DNA of 64,000 bases, from positions 62,001-126,000 of the forward strand of contig NZ_QGHA01000008.1 in NCBI RefSeq assembly GCF_003148845.1. The letters run 5' to 3'. The translations under genes were made by a program, and so were the position numbers. The DNA is from Mucilaginibacter oryzae. GTDB taxonomy: Bacteria; Bacteroidota; Bacteroidia; Sphingobacteriales; Sphingobacteriaceae. Below the pieces are notes generated by a model. That model ran no database searches and was not told the DNA's origin. It was given only the letters and a program-made list of their open reading frames with translations. The first letter of the stretch is position 1; each line of letters starts with the position of its first letter. Below, piece by piece: positions 1 to 8,321 of the stretch.

Positions 1-823
1 TGGCCTGGCCGCCGGTAAAGGCGTACTGATTTGCCTTACTTTAGAGGAAGCGCAGACTGAACTTATAGCCATGCTGGCCGATGCCAAGTTTGGCGAAGCA
101 AGTTCGCGCGTGGTTGTAGAGCAATTTTTAACAGGCATTGAACTATCGGTATTTGTAATGACCGATGGTAACAGCTATAAAATATTACCTGAAGCCAAAG
201 ATTACAAACGTATAGGCGAAGGCGACACCGGTTTAAATACCGGCGGTATGGGTTCGGTCTCGCCGGTGTCATTTGCCGATACCGCTTTTATGCAGAAGGT
301 AGAAGAGCGCATTATTATCCCTACGGTTGAGGGTTTGAAAAAAGATGGCATTCCGTATAAAGGCTTCATTTTTATCGGCCTGATGAACAGCAACGGCGAG
401 CCATGGGTAATTGAATATAACTGCCGCATGGGCGACCCGGAAACCGAAAGCGTAATGCGCCGCATCGATTCGGATTTTGTTGATCTGCTTGCGGGTGTTG
501 CCGAAGGGAATTTAGATACCAAAGAGTTAATCATAAGCCCTAAAACCGCTGCCACCGTAGTAATGGTAGCAGGCGGCTACCCCGGCGAATACCTGAAAAA
601 CAAGGTAATAACCGGTACTGAGAATGTGCGCGACTCGATTGTGTTCCATGCCGGTACGGCTATGGATGGCGAAAACGTGATCACAACAGGCGGCCGCGTT
701 TTGGCTATTACTACTTTGCAGGATACCATGTTCAACGCCCTGCAGCAGGCTACAGCCGATGCCAGCCGGATATACTATGACGGCATGTACTTTAGGAAAG
801 ATATCGGGTTTGATTTGCTGTAG
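1..823 (+). CDS. purD: Phosphoribosylamine--glycine ligase (3' part)
   Basis: This is the C-terminal part of an ATP-grasp enzyme of purine synthesis that joins glycine to 5-phosphoribosylamine to give GAR. The frame is open from base 2 and begins GLAAGKGV, the glycine-rich ATP-binding loop, so the start codon lies upstream of the window. Further family signs are VVEQFLTGIELSVFV, the substrate stretch DTGLNTGGMGS and the metal-binding segment VIEYNCRMGDPETE. About 274 residues remain of a family length near 420-430. It ends in TAG at 821-823 and faces the fic gene; a 13-bp hairpin follows eight bases after the stop. Confidence 0.95.
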   Translation, partial: GLAAGKGVLICLTLEEAQTELIAMLADAKFGEASSRVVVEQFLTGIELSVFVMTDGNSYKILPEAKDYKRIGEGDTGLNTGGMGSVSPVSFADTAFMQKVEERIIIPTVEGLKKDGIPYKGFIFIGLMNSNGEPWVIEYNCRMGDPETESVMRRIDSDFVDLLAGVAEGNLDTKELIISPKTAATVVMVAGGYPGEYLKNKVITGTENVRDSIVFHAGTAMDGENVITTGGRVLAITTLQDTMFNALQQATADASRIYYDGMYFRKDIGFDLL

Positions 824-830
824 TTGCCCT

Positions 831-868
831 ACTACCGCGGGTTATGCTACCGCTAAACCCGCGGTAGT
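831..868. repeat. REP-like hairpin between convergent genes
   Basis: A perfect 13-bp stem (831-843 with 856-868) encloses a 12-base loop. Read on the minus strand it carries the core GGGTTTAGCG..ATAACCC, which recurs at 9432-9460 and 47695-47723, so it belongs to a dispersed family. It lies eight bases after purD and before the 3' end of the opposing fic gene, where it may act as a two-way terminator. There is no long T-run on the plus side. Confidence 0.7.
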
Positions 869-949
869 AAAATTATTCATCCACGCAGATATTTTGAATG
901 CAGATAGCCTGCGTACGATGATGATCGGAAAAGGAAGAGTAGATAAAGG

Positions 950-1750
950 TCAGAACAGAAAAGTAAACCCGCTGCCTTTTGAGGGCTTTTGCATTTCTTC
1001 AAATTTTTCAATCTCTTTTTGAAGCAAATCGCGGTATTCATCTCGCATGAACCCGTGGAATATTTCGATATTTTCCTGTTCGCGCGTATCTATTAACGCC
1101 TGAATATAAGCTACTTTATTTTCACTGCGCACTATTGCCAGTGGCAGGTTATACCAAGCCTGTATAAAATTCATCAACAGGCGTGAAGTGCGACCGTTGC
1201 CATCGTAATATGGATGTATGCTTACCAAAGTAAAATGCGCGTCAAACGACAGGTTTAATTGTTCATCAACCGATAAAGGCGACTTCATCGTGTCTCCAAG
1301 CTTTTTTATTAATTCTGTAGTTAGCCGCTCAACCTTATCAAAATTAGGGAAGTAGGATATCCCGGCTGTAACGTTTCCTTTCCTGAAAGCGCCGGTTCGC
1401 GAATCAACGGTGCCAAGTATCGTGTTATAAACCTTACCGGTATTTTGCATAACCAACGAATTGATCTGCTGTAGCAGGTTTACAGATAAAGCTTTTTTTG
1501 CTTTTGCGTTTTCAATCGTAAACAGTAGCGCCGCGTGATGGTCTGTAACCATCAGGCTTTCGGTTAAAGGTTTACCATTGGGAGTGCGACCTTCTGTTAT
1601 CAGCACCTGGGCCTCTACTTCGGTTAGGGTTGAACCCTCTATCCGGGTTGAATGATGGTCGATAGAGATCAGGTTAAATTTTTCATGATCGATCACATCG
1701 GCGATGCCGAGATCATTGTATTTTTTTATCAGATCAACTATTTCCATCAT
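950..1750 (-). CDS. Fic family protein (AMP transferase type)
   Basis: Fic-domain proteins usually transfer AMP from ATP to a hydroxyl group on a target protein. The active-site loop HPYYDGNGRTSR is intact at residues 179-190, with the catalytic His and both phosphate-binding Arg/Asn positions. Near the N-terminus, residues 34-39 (STRIEG) fit the inhibitory motif [S/T]xxxE[G/N], which suggests a class II enzyme held inactive by its own N-terminal helix. The length, 266 residues, is normal for a stand-alone Fic protein. Start codons ATG ATG at 1750 and 1747 are both possible. No antitoxin gene is adjacent, and the target is unknown. Confidence 0.9.
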   Translation of the reverse strand: MMEIVDLIKKYNDLGIADVIDHEKFNLISIDHHSTRIEGSTLTEVEAQVLITEGRTPNGKPLTESLMVTDHHAALLFTIENAKAKKALSVNLLQQINSLVMQNTGKVYNTILGTVDSRTGAFRKGNVTAGISYFPNFDKVERLTTELIKKLGDTMKSPLSVDEQLNLSFDAHFTLVSIHPYYDGNGRTSRLLMNFIQAWYNLPLAIVRSENKVAYIQALIDTREQENIEIFHGFMRDEYRDLLQKEIEKFEEMQKPSKGSGFTFLF

Positions 1751-1792
1751 TTAAGTACCACGAAAATAGCTATAAGTTTTTATATGCTAAAT

Positions 1793-2386
1793 TCAGGCCC
1801 CAGACCTTGTTAGGCCTTTATAAAATAGCTTTGCGTTGCCCGCTATTTTTTCCGCCATATCCAGCCCGTTGATAATTTTACGTGCGTTTACCCAATCGGT
1901 ACGTTCGACATTAAAATATCTATCAAGGTTAACACCCGTGAATATGCCTTTGGTCATGCCTTTTACCATGATCTGGGCGGCAATATCATCCTTCAGGGCA
2001 AGGTCGGGGTTGTTCAGCAAATCAATATGCAGCAGTTTGCCCATACTTTCGTAATTCTCGTACCACGTTAACTGTACATAACCGCGACCGTAATAAATCT
2101 GATCGGGCGTGGTATAAGGCACCCGGTGCCCGGGACCGCCGCCCATTTTAAGTTTCTGACCGTAAGGGTGCCCTGCCCCGCGACCGTTCTCGCGTACCGG
2201 CTGCATAGTTCTGCCGCATTCGTGGTAAACGGTGGCCAGCATATAGGCAATTTGCCGGTTGTCTGTCACCCCGCCGCTTTTGGCGGCACTAATAATGGCT
2301 TCAATGCCATCAACATGGTTTTGGGTTAAATGTCCGCCAAATAATGCCGAACGAATGGTGTCATAAAGGTGTTTTGTACCTGGCAT
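1793..2386 (-). CDS. GH19-type chitinase / lysozyme-like protein
   Basis: The 197-residue protein resembles glycoside hydrolase family 19 in its small phage-endolysin form, which cleaves chitin or peptidoglycan. The segment AYMLATVYHECGRTMQPV holds the likely catalytic Glu, and YYGRGYVQLTWYENYESMG matches the conserved substrate-cleft region (YYGRGxxQLTW) of the family. No signal peptide is visible, so export would need a holin or another route, as for phage lysins. No other phage genes are near. It is transcribed away from uvrA and toward fic on the same strand, 42 bp upstream of the fic start. The true substrate cannot be read from sequence. Confidence 0.82.
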   Translation of the reverse strand: MPGTKHLYDTIRSALFGGHLTQNHVDGIEAIISAAKSGGVTDNRQIAYMLATVYHECGRTMQPVRENGRGAGHPYGQKLKMGGGPGHRVPYTTPDQIYYGRGYVQLTWYENYESMGKLLHIDLLNNPDLALKDDIAAQIMVKGMTKGIFTGVNLDRYFNVERTDWVNARKIINGLDMAEKIAGNAKLFYKGLTRSGA

Positions 2387-2511
2387 GGTAATAAAATTTA
2401 GGTGTTAGTGAATAAAAATAAATGTCTCCGCGATTGGAGTTTGAATTAAAGAGGGGTAGTAAGGTTTAGATAAATATAAACATCATTGTCTGAATATCAA
2501 TCTCGAACCTC

Positions 2512-2652
2512 GCGCTCATCTGTGACGAGTGCTTAATATGGGTTTGCGTTTATAACGCGAACTGTCATGAATCAAAAGAGGTTTGCTTAGCGCTGTTGGT
2601 TAATTGCGTTGCAAACGCAAACCCACGTTAAGCGCTCGTTACAAACGAGCGC
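2512..2652. repeat. 47-bp imperfect inverted repeat with nested hairpins (REP-like)
   Basis: Two 47-base arms, 2512-2558 and 2606-2652, are inverted copies of each other (about 40 matching positions by eye) around a 47-base spacer. The right arm itself folds into two small hairpins: 2632-2652 (stem GCGCTCGTT, loop ACA) and 2605-2619 (stem TGCGTT, loop GCA). The left arm is the more diverged copy. This nested design is that of REP/BIME or MITE-like elements. It fills most of the 301-base spacer between the uvrA 3' end and the GH19 gene start; nothing else is recognisable there. Confidence 0.75.
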
Positions 2653-2687
2653 AAGTGAAAAAATATAATCCCCGAATAGATGAAAAA

Positions 2688-5576
2688 TTAAAACCGGTCT
2701 TTCAAAAACTTGCCGGTATAGCTGTTTTTCTGCTTGATCAAATCTTCAGGAACGCCTTCAAACACAACTTTACCGCCACGGTCGCCGCCCTCGGGGCCGA
2801 TGTCGATCACCCAGTCGGCGCATTTAATTACATCCATGTTGTGCTCGATAACGATGATGGTGTTGCCGTGATCAATCAACGCGTCAAACGATTTGAGCAG
2901 TTTTTTTATATCGGCGAAATGCAAACCCGTGGTAGGTTCATCAAAAATGAAAAGTGTTTTGTTGGTATTATTGCCCTTAACCAGGAACGATGCCAGCTTG
3001 ATGCGCTGTGCTTCACCGCCTGATAAGGTGTTTGACGACTGGCCCAATTGCACATAGCCCAGGCCAACATCAACCAAAGGCTTTATTTTGGCAATTACCT
3101 TAGGCTCTTTGGCAAAAAACTCAACGCCTTCGTCGATGGTCATGTTCAGGATATCCGATACGTTTTTTTCTTTGTATTGGATATCGAGCACGTGTTGTTT
3201 AAAACGGTGTCCGCCGCAGGTTTCGCAGGTAAGGAAAATATCGGCCATAAACTGCATCTCTATCTTCACTTCACCCTCGCCCTGGCAAACATCACAACGG
3301 CCTCCCTCTACGTTAAAAGAAAAAGCCGATGGTTTTAGTCCCGCCGCTTTTGCCGCAGGTTGCGAGGCGTACAGGTTACGGATCTCGTCCCAGGCTTTAA
3401 CATAAGTAACCGGGTTTGAGCGGGATGAACGGCCTATGGGGTTTTGGTCAACCAGTTCAACCTGCTCTATCTTGCCAAAATCACCGTCAATAGCGTCGTA
3501 TAAACCGGTTTGCTCGCCCGAGTAGTTACCTAAAGCTTTTTGAACGGCCGGTGCGAGGATGCGTTTCACCAGGCTTGTTTTGCCCGAGCCTGATACACCG
3601 GTAACTACCGTAAGTACACCTAATGGAAATTTGGCCTCAACATGTTTCAGGTTATTTTCTCGCGCGCCTTTTATCTCGATAAAATCATGCCATTTGCGGC
3701 GGTTTTTCGGGATGGCGATCTCTTCCCTTCCGCTCAGGTATTTGCCGGTAAGGCTTTTATCATCTTTAATGATCTGATCATAAGTGCCGCTGAAAATTAA
3801 CTCACCACCGTGTGTACCGGCTTCCGGGCCGATATCGATAATATGGTCGGCCGCTTTCATGATCTCCTCTTCGTGTTCAACTACCAAAACGGTATTGCCC
3901 ACATCACGGAGGGATTTCAAAACGCTTACCAGGCGCTCGGTGTCACGGGGGTGCAGACCGATACTCGGTTCATCCAGCACGTAAACCGAACCAACCAAAC
4001 TGCTGCCTAATGAAGTAGCCAGGTTAATACGCTGCGATTCACCGCCCGATAGGGTGTTTGATAAACGGTTAAGCGTTAAATAACTCAAGCCAACATCGTT
4101 TAAAAAGCCTAAACGGTTGGTGATTTCCATTAATAAACGTTTGCCGATTTTTGCATCGTTCTCGCTCAGCTCAAGCGTACTGAAAAACTCATAAGCTTTA
4201 TCAAGCGGCATCAGCACCACATCGGTAATTGATTTGGCGTTGATTTTTACGTACGATGCATCCATTCGCAGGCGGCTGCCCTTACATTCCGGGCAGGTAG
4301 TTTTGCCCCTGTACCGCGACAGTAAAACACGGTACTGAATTTTATAGGTTTGCTCTTCCATCTCCTTGAAAAATTCATCAAGGCCGCGGAAAAACTTATT
4401 GCCCGTCCACAACAGGCGCTGTTCCTTTTCGGTAAGCTGGTTGTACTGGCGGTGTATCGGGAAATCAAATTTCAATGCGTGGCGTACCAGTGCATCATTC
4501 CATTCGCGCATTTTTTCGCCGCGCCAGGGGGCGATGGCGCCCTCGTAAACAGATTTGCTTTTATCTGGAATCACCAGGTCTTCATCAATACCGATTACCT
4601 TACCATAGCCTTCGCATTTTTTGCAGGCACCATAAGGGTTGTTAAAGCTGAAAAAGTTTGGCGTAGGTTCTTCAAATTTCAAGCCGTCAAGCTCAAAGCG
4701 GTCACAAAAAAAGCGCTCGTGCTCGGTTTCGCCATCCGGTTCCTGGAAACGGACGAAGCAATCGCCTTTTCCTTCAAAAAACGCGGTCTGTACCGAGTCG
4801 CCTAAGCGGCTTATGGTTTCATCCTCGTTGCTTTTATTAACGCGGTCAACCACAATGCGCACGGTAACCGGTTGGATGGTTTCTGAGGCTTCGGTGGCAG
4901 CTTTTTTTGATTTAGGCTTTTTTAGTTCAACTACCGGTTCGGCTGCCATCATAGGCACGTTTTCAACGGTTTCGTCTTCCAGCAACGCTTCAATGCGCGA
5001 AAGCTTACCATTGTACTCAACCCTTACAAAACCTTTTTGCATCAATACCGCCAGTTCTTCTTTAAGGCTGCGGTTGTTATGCGGGTGCAGCGGGGCCAGT
5101 ATGGTTACCTGGGTTTCATCAGGTAAGGAAAGTACAAAGTTCACCACATCGGTTACCGAATCCTTTTTAACCACATTGCCAGATATGGGTGAAATGGTTT
5201 TGCCGATGCGGGAAAAAAGCAGTTTCAGGTAATCGTAAATCTCCGTAGAGGTACCCACGGTTGAGCGCGGGTTGGAGGTGATTACTTTTTGTTCGATGGC
5301 TATAGCCGGGGCTATGCCTTTAATATAATCCACATCGGGTTTGTTCATACGGCCCAAAAACTGGCGGGCGTATGATGACAAGCTTTCCACATAACGGCGC
5401 TGACCCTCGGCATACAAGGTATCGAACGCGAGCGATGATTTGCCCGAGCCCGACATGCCTGTAACCACTACCAGTTTATTTTTAGGGATGGCCACATCAA
5501 GGTTTTTAAGGTTATGCACCCTTGCTCCTTTTATAATTATATGTTTCTGCGGATCTTTTTCTGCTTCTGTGCTCAT
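2688..5576 (-). CDS. uvrA: Excinuclease ABC subunit A
   Basis: UvrA is the damage-recognition ATPase of nucleotide excision repair; it loads UvrB on lesions in the cytoplasm. The 962-residue protein has the duplicated ABC layout: first Walker A GMSGSGKSSL near residue 40, zinc-finger cysteines CKKCEGYGK and CPECKGSRL, signature LSGGESQRI, then second Walker A GVSGSGKTSL, zinc cysteines CDVCQGEG and CETCGG, and signature LSGGEAQRI. It is slightly longer than the 940 residues of E. coli because of a Lys/Glu-rich insert around residues 215-245. It is the largest DNA-repair gene in a repair-rich stretch with nth and recA. The 3' end lies 36 bases from the REP-like element. Confidence 0.97.
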   Translation of the reverse strand: MSTEAEKDPQKHIIIKGARVHNLKNLDVAIPKNKLVVVTGMSGSGKSSLAFDTLYAEGQRRYVESLSSYARQFLGRMNKPDVDYIKGIAPAIAIEQKVITSNPRSTVGTSTEIYDYLKLLFSRIGKTISPISGNVVKKDSVTDVVNFVLSLPDETQVTILAPLHPHNNRSLKEELAVLMQKGFVRVEYNGKLSRIEALLEDETVENVPMMAAEPVVELKKPKSKKAATEASETIQPVTVRIVVDRVNKSNEDETISRLGDSVQTAFFEGKGDCFVRFQEPDGETEHERFFCDRFELDGLKFEEPTPNFFSFNNPYGACKKCEGYGKVIGIDEDLVIPDKSKSVYEGAIAPWRGEKMREWNDALVRHALKFDFPIHRQYNQLTEKEQRLLWTGNKFFRGLDEFFKEMEEQTYKIQYRVLLSRYRGKTTCPECKGSRLRMDASYVKINAKSITDVVLMPLDKAYEFFSTLELSENDAKIGKRLLMEITNRLGFLNDVGLSYLTLNRLSNTLSGGESQRINLATSLGSSLVGSVYVLDEPSIGLHPRDTERLVSVLKSLRDVGNTVLVVEHEEEIMKAADHIIDIGPEAGTHGGELIFSGTYDQIIKDDKSLTGKYLSGREEIAIPKNRRKWHDFIEIKGARENNLKHVEAKFPLGVLTVVTGVSGSGKTSLVKRILAPAVQKALGNYSGEQTGLYDAIDGDFGKIEQVELVDQNPIGRSSRSNPVTYVKAWDEIRNLYASQPAAKAAGLKPSAFSFNVEGGRCDVCQGEGEVKIEMQFMADIFLTCETCGGHRFKQHVLDIQYKEKNVSDILNMTIDEGVEFFAKEPKVIAKIKPLVDVGLGYVQLGQSSNTLSGGEAQRIKLASFLVKGNNTNKTLFIFDEPTTGLHFADIKKLLKSFDALIDHGNTIIVIEHNMDVIKCADWVIDIGPEGGDRGGKVVFEGVPEDLIKQKNSYTGKFLKDRF

Positions 5577-5577
5577 T

Positions 5578-5668
5578 GTTCATGGTTGATAGTTCATAGA
5601 TCATAGCCTGGGTTATACGGTGCCACAGCAAATATTTTACCATGAACCATCAACTATGAACCATGAAC
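5578..5668. repeat. Heptamer array pair, locus A (GTTCATR dialect)
   Basis: Four degenerate 7-mers run 5578-5605 (GTTCATG, GTTGATA, GTTCATA, GATCATA) and four complementary ones run 5641-5668 (CATGAAC, CATCAAC, TATGAAC, CATGAAC), so the two arrays face each other. They begin next to the uvrA start codon in the 495-base spacer between divergent uvrA and the ECF sigma gene. The rest of that spacer (5669-6071) is very AT-rich, with an A10 run near 5931-5940; I recognise no gene or firm promoter there. Confidence 0.75.
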
Positions 5669-6071
5669 TTTTCGGAATGCAAAAATCCTAAAAAATTTAG
5701 CAGTATCCAAATTGGTTTTAATTGTTTATACCAATTTAACAGGTCATTTTCATGTGTTTACAGTTGGTTGACTTTTTGGGTGCTTTATACTTTTTTAACA
5801 ACTAATTTTTGAAAAATTTATTTTGGTTAATGATTAAACCTTCGGTATTAAAAGTCAGTCTAAAGTAGGCTTGCAAAATTATTGTTGGTTTTGTAGGCAA
5901 TTAAACCGATTAATAGTAATCTATAACTCCAAAAAAAAAATTTTATTTGTTTTTTATTCAATTATTTATTTTATTTGAAGAAACAAATCTGTAACCCCTA
6001 ACGAGCAAGCTATAGAATACACTTTACTTTAAAAGGTTTTAACTAAGAATTAAGTTTAAGTAGTACTTTCT

Positions 6072-6656
6072 ATGGATTTTCAATTGAAAAGTGATCAGGA
6101 TCTAATCCATCTGTATGTGGCAGGCGATGAAGCAGGCCTGGTGGAACTGATAAGACGTTACCAATCAAAAATATATACCTCCATTTACCTGCTGGTAAAA
6201 GATGAATACCTTGCCGAAGATATTTTTCAGGATGCTTTTATCAAGGTGATCAACACCCTTAAAGCCGGAAAGTATAACGAGGAAGGTAAGTTTTTACCAT
6301 GGGTAACCCGTATTGCGCATAACCTGGTGATCGATCACTTCCGTCGTGAAAAACGTGCGCCGATGATCAGCAACGGCGACGACTTTGACATTTTTGAAGT
6401 GCTTGGTAATTACGACGAAAGTACCGAAGATAAAATGGTCAGGGAGCAAACCCACAAAGATTTGAAGGCCCTGATCCAGCTGCTGCCATCCGAACAGAAA
6501 GAGGTACTCATTATGCGTCATTTTGGCGATATGAGCTTTAAAGAGATAGCCGATATTACGGATGTAAGCATCAATACCGCGCTCGGCCGGATGCGCTACG
6601 CCTTGAATAACCTCCGCAAAATGATGCAGAGCAAGGAGCTGAGTTTGAAGAATTAG
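6072..6656 (+). CDS. ECF-type RNA polymerase sigma factor
   Basis: This 194-residue protein is a group 4 (extracytoplasmic function) sigma factor. Region 2 includes DEYLAEDIFQDAFIKVINTL and WVTRIAHNLVIDHFRREKR, which bind core polymerase and melt the -10 element. Region 4 at residues 137-178 is a helix-turn-helix with LPSEQKEVLIMRHFGDMSF and EIADITDVSINTALGRMR, which reads the -35 element. Length and order are normal. No anti-sigma gene with membrane segments follows; the next gene encodes a 64-residue soluble protein whose role is unknown. A heptamer terminator lies directly behind the stop codon. Which genes it controls cannot be told from here. Confidence 0.95.
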   Translation: MDFQLKSDQDLIHLYVAGDEAGLVELIRRYQSKIYTSIYLLVKDEYLAEDIFQDAFIKVINTLKAGKYNEEGKFLPWVTRIAHNLVIDHFRREKRAPMISNGDDFDIFEVLGNYDESTEDKMVREQTHKDLKALIQLLPSEQKEVLIMRHFGDMSFKEIADITDVSINTALGRMRYALNNLRKMMQSKELSLKN

Positions 6657-6657
6657 T

Positions 6658-6788
6658 GATTAGAGACTGGAGATTAGAGGTTAGGGTTTTTATGTTTAGG
6701 TTAAATTAAGCATGGGCATCCTAACCTCTTGTGTTGATCAATCTTTCTGATTATCAACTAATCTCTATCCTCCAGTCTCTGATTTTTT
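6658..6788 (+). terminator. Heptamer inverted repeat with T-run, locus C
   Basis: After the sigma-factor stop, 7-mers GATTAGA, GACTGGA, GATTAGA, GGTTAGG run 6658-6685. The facing array CTAATCT, CTATCCT, CCAGTCT runs 6758-6778, followed by CTGA and six T (6783-6788). The arms pair over more than 20 positions with mismatches, and the T-run makes a Rho-independent terminator plausible for this strand. Confidence 0.7.
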
Positions 6789-6898
6789 CTCGCCATTCTG
6801 ATCAAAAAAACAAAAAAATTCATTTAATTTTCATTTAGCAAAATATTATCTTTAAGCCACCGTTATAAATCATATAAAATTTATAGTAAAATAAGCTT

Positions 6899-7093
6899 AT
6901 GGATGAAACCTTTACAAAAACGTTAAATGCATTAGCTAACCAAGGCGAGATGAACAGTAGCACACAAGAAAACCTGGATGCCGACGATGTTATTTTTTAT
7001 AATTCCATCCGTGCCGATTTAGATCTGCTGGTTAAAAAACCAAAACTGCAGACCATCCACCAGATACTGGACTACTCCAAAAGCCTTCGTTAG
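6899..7093 (+). CDS. Small conserved-type hypothetical protein (64 aa)
   Basis: I do not recognise a named family. The 64-residue acidic, soluble product starts MDETFTKTLNAL and ends QILDYSKSLR; it has no signal peptide, cysteine or membrane segment, and is predicted largely helical by composition. It lies 242 bp downstream of the ECF sigma gene, on the same strand but separated by a terminator-like repeat, so it is probably transcribed alone. Codon use looks coding (no rare clusters), and the frame is closed by TAG just before a repeat-rich spacer. It could be a regulator of the sigma factor, but nothing in the sequence shows that. Confidence 0.6.
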   Translation: MDETFTKTLNALANQGEMNSSTQENLDADDVIFYNSIRADLDLLVKKPKLQTIHQILDYSKSLR

Positions 7094-7181
7094 TATTTAT
7101 TGCGGCCCCCACTGGTTCATAGATCATCATGGTTAACCTCGGTTAACGATATTGATTTATGAACCTTTCTATTTTTAGGCG

Positions 7182-7400
7182 GTTCATGGATCATAGTTCA
7201 TGGTTTTATGGTGGTTTATGGTGGATGATTCATAGTTTATGTTTTTTTATTTGAGTGGAATAGTTAAGGGCTTGAACGGAGCTACTGCTACTATGATCCA
7301 TGAACTATCAACCATGAACTAAATTCCATACTTTTGAGCCGGATTATGGTAGCTTAAGCGCCGCCGCCTTAACCATGATCCATGAAATATCAACCATGAA
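7182..7400. repeat. Heptamer arrays upstream of nth, locus B (GTTCATR dialect)
   Basis: The 314-base spacer before nth is built of the same 7-mers as locus A. One array runs 7182-7209 (GTTCATG, GATCATA, GTTCATG, GTTTTAT). Two facing arrays run 7291-7318 (CTATGAT, CCATGAA, CTATCAA, CCATGAA) and 7373-7400 (CCATGAT, CCATGAA, ATATCAA, CCATGAA). A degenerate copy lies near 7114-7130. The last array ends seven bases before the nth start codon, so it would be in the mRNA leader. No other gene is seen in the spacer. Confidence 0.75.
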
Positions 7401-7407
7401 CTAAAAA

Positions 7408-8166
7408 ATGCTTAAAGCCGAACGCTATCGTAACTTTGTTGAATACTTTTCGCAAAACCAGCCTAACCCTGTTACCGAACTGCATTATAACAACCCGTTC
7501 CAGTTGCTGGTGGCCGTGATCCTTTCGGCACAGTGTACCGATAAGCGCATTAACCAGGTTACCCCGGCGCTGTTTGAGCGTTTCCCTACGGCTCAGGATC
7601 TGGCGGCTGCAACATCCGACGAAGTTTTTAATTATATCCGCTCGGTAAGTTATCCTAACAATAAAGCGAAGCATCTGGTAGGCATGGGCAAAATGCTGAT
7701 CGATGTTTTTAATGGCGAGGTACCATCAGGAATCGAGAACCTGCAAAAGCTACCTGGGGTTGGACGCAAAACAGCTAATGTAATAGCATCAGTAATATTT
7801 GAGGAGCCTGCAATGGCGGTTGATACCCACGTTTTCAGGGTGGCCAACCGGATTGGCTTAACCAATAATGCCCGTACGCCGCTGGCAGTAGAAAAGCAAC
7901 TGGTGCAAAATATCCCTAAAGAATATATAGCCGTTGCGCATCACTGGCTGATATTACATGGCCGGTATATTTGCCTGGCGCGCAGCCCCAAATGCGATGT
8001 TTGTCCGCTTACCTGGTTTTGCCGTTATTACGAGCGTAACAATACCGAGGCAGCCTTGAAAAGGGCAGAAGCCGCGAAAGAAAAAAAGGCTAAGGAAGCT
8101 AAAAAGAGGAAAGAGCTTAACGCTATAAGTAAAGAACTGAAGAAGCGGAGTGTTAATAATAGTTGA
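7408..8166 (+). CDS. nth: Endonuclease III (base-excision DNA glycosylase/AP lyase)
   Basis: Nth removes oxidised pyrimidines and nicks abasic sites in base excision repair. The helix-hairpin-helix LQKLPGVGRKTANVIASV carries the catalytic Lys, followed by VDTHVFRVANR with the catalytic Asp. The [4Fe-4S] ligands are Cys189, Cys196, Cys199 and Cys205 (spacing 6-2-5), as in the family. The 252 residues exceed the E. coli enzyme (211) by a Lys/Glu/Ala-rich tail from about residue 213, which looks disordered and basic and may help DNA binding. It sits between sigma and recA on the same strand, with repeat arrays on both sides. Confidence 0.96.
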   Translation: MLKAERYRNFVEYFSQNQPNPVTELHYNNPFQLLVAVILSAQCTDKRINQVTPALFERFPTAQDLAAATSDEVFNYIRSVSYPNNKAKHLVGMGKMLIDVFNGEVPSGIENLQKLPGVGRKTANVIASVIFEEPAMAVDTHVFRVANRIGLTNNARTPLAVEKQLVQNIPKEYIAVAHHWLILHGRYICLARSPKCDVCPLTWFCRYYERNNTEAALKRAEAAKEKKAKEAKKRKELNAISKELKKRSVNNS

Positions 8167-8167
8167 T

Positions 8168-8254
8168 TGAGTGAGTGGTTGATTAGGTGAGTAGTTGTTA
8201 CATTATAAAAGGCTTAACTAACCATTCACTTAATCAACTGCTCTCCACTCACTT
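8168..8254 (+). terminator. Degenerate inverted repeat after nth, locus D
   Basis: Directly after the nth stop a TTGATT/GAGTGAG-type word repeat (to about 8200) is mirrored by 8221-8254 on the other strand. Two near-copies TTGATTGAGTGAGTGG and TTGATTAGGTGAGTAG lie head to tail in the left arm. The periodicity is less regular than at the other loci. It may terminate nth transcription before the recA promoter. Confidence 0.55.
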
Positions 8255-8273
8255 AAAATAATTACTAAAAAAA

Positions 8274-8304
8274 TTAGTATTTATAAAAAATGTATTTATA
8301 TTTG
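8274..8304 (+). promoter_or_regulatory. recA promoter, Bacteroidetes type
   Basis: The -7 box TATATTTG (8297-8304) fits TAnnTTTG. A TTAG at 8274-8277 stands 19 bases upstream in the place of the TTTG -33 box. The expected transcription start near 8311 leaves a leader of about ten bases before the recA ATG at 8322. No SOS operator was identified. Confidence 0.6.
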
Positions 8305-8321
8305 TTGAACAAAGTATAACG

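Noticed and set aside
5578..7400. CRISPR array in the repeat-rich spacers
   Set aside because: The units are 7 bases with no unique spacers and no cas genes nearby.
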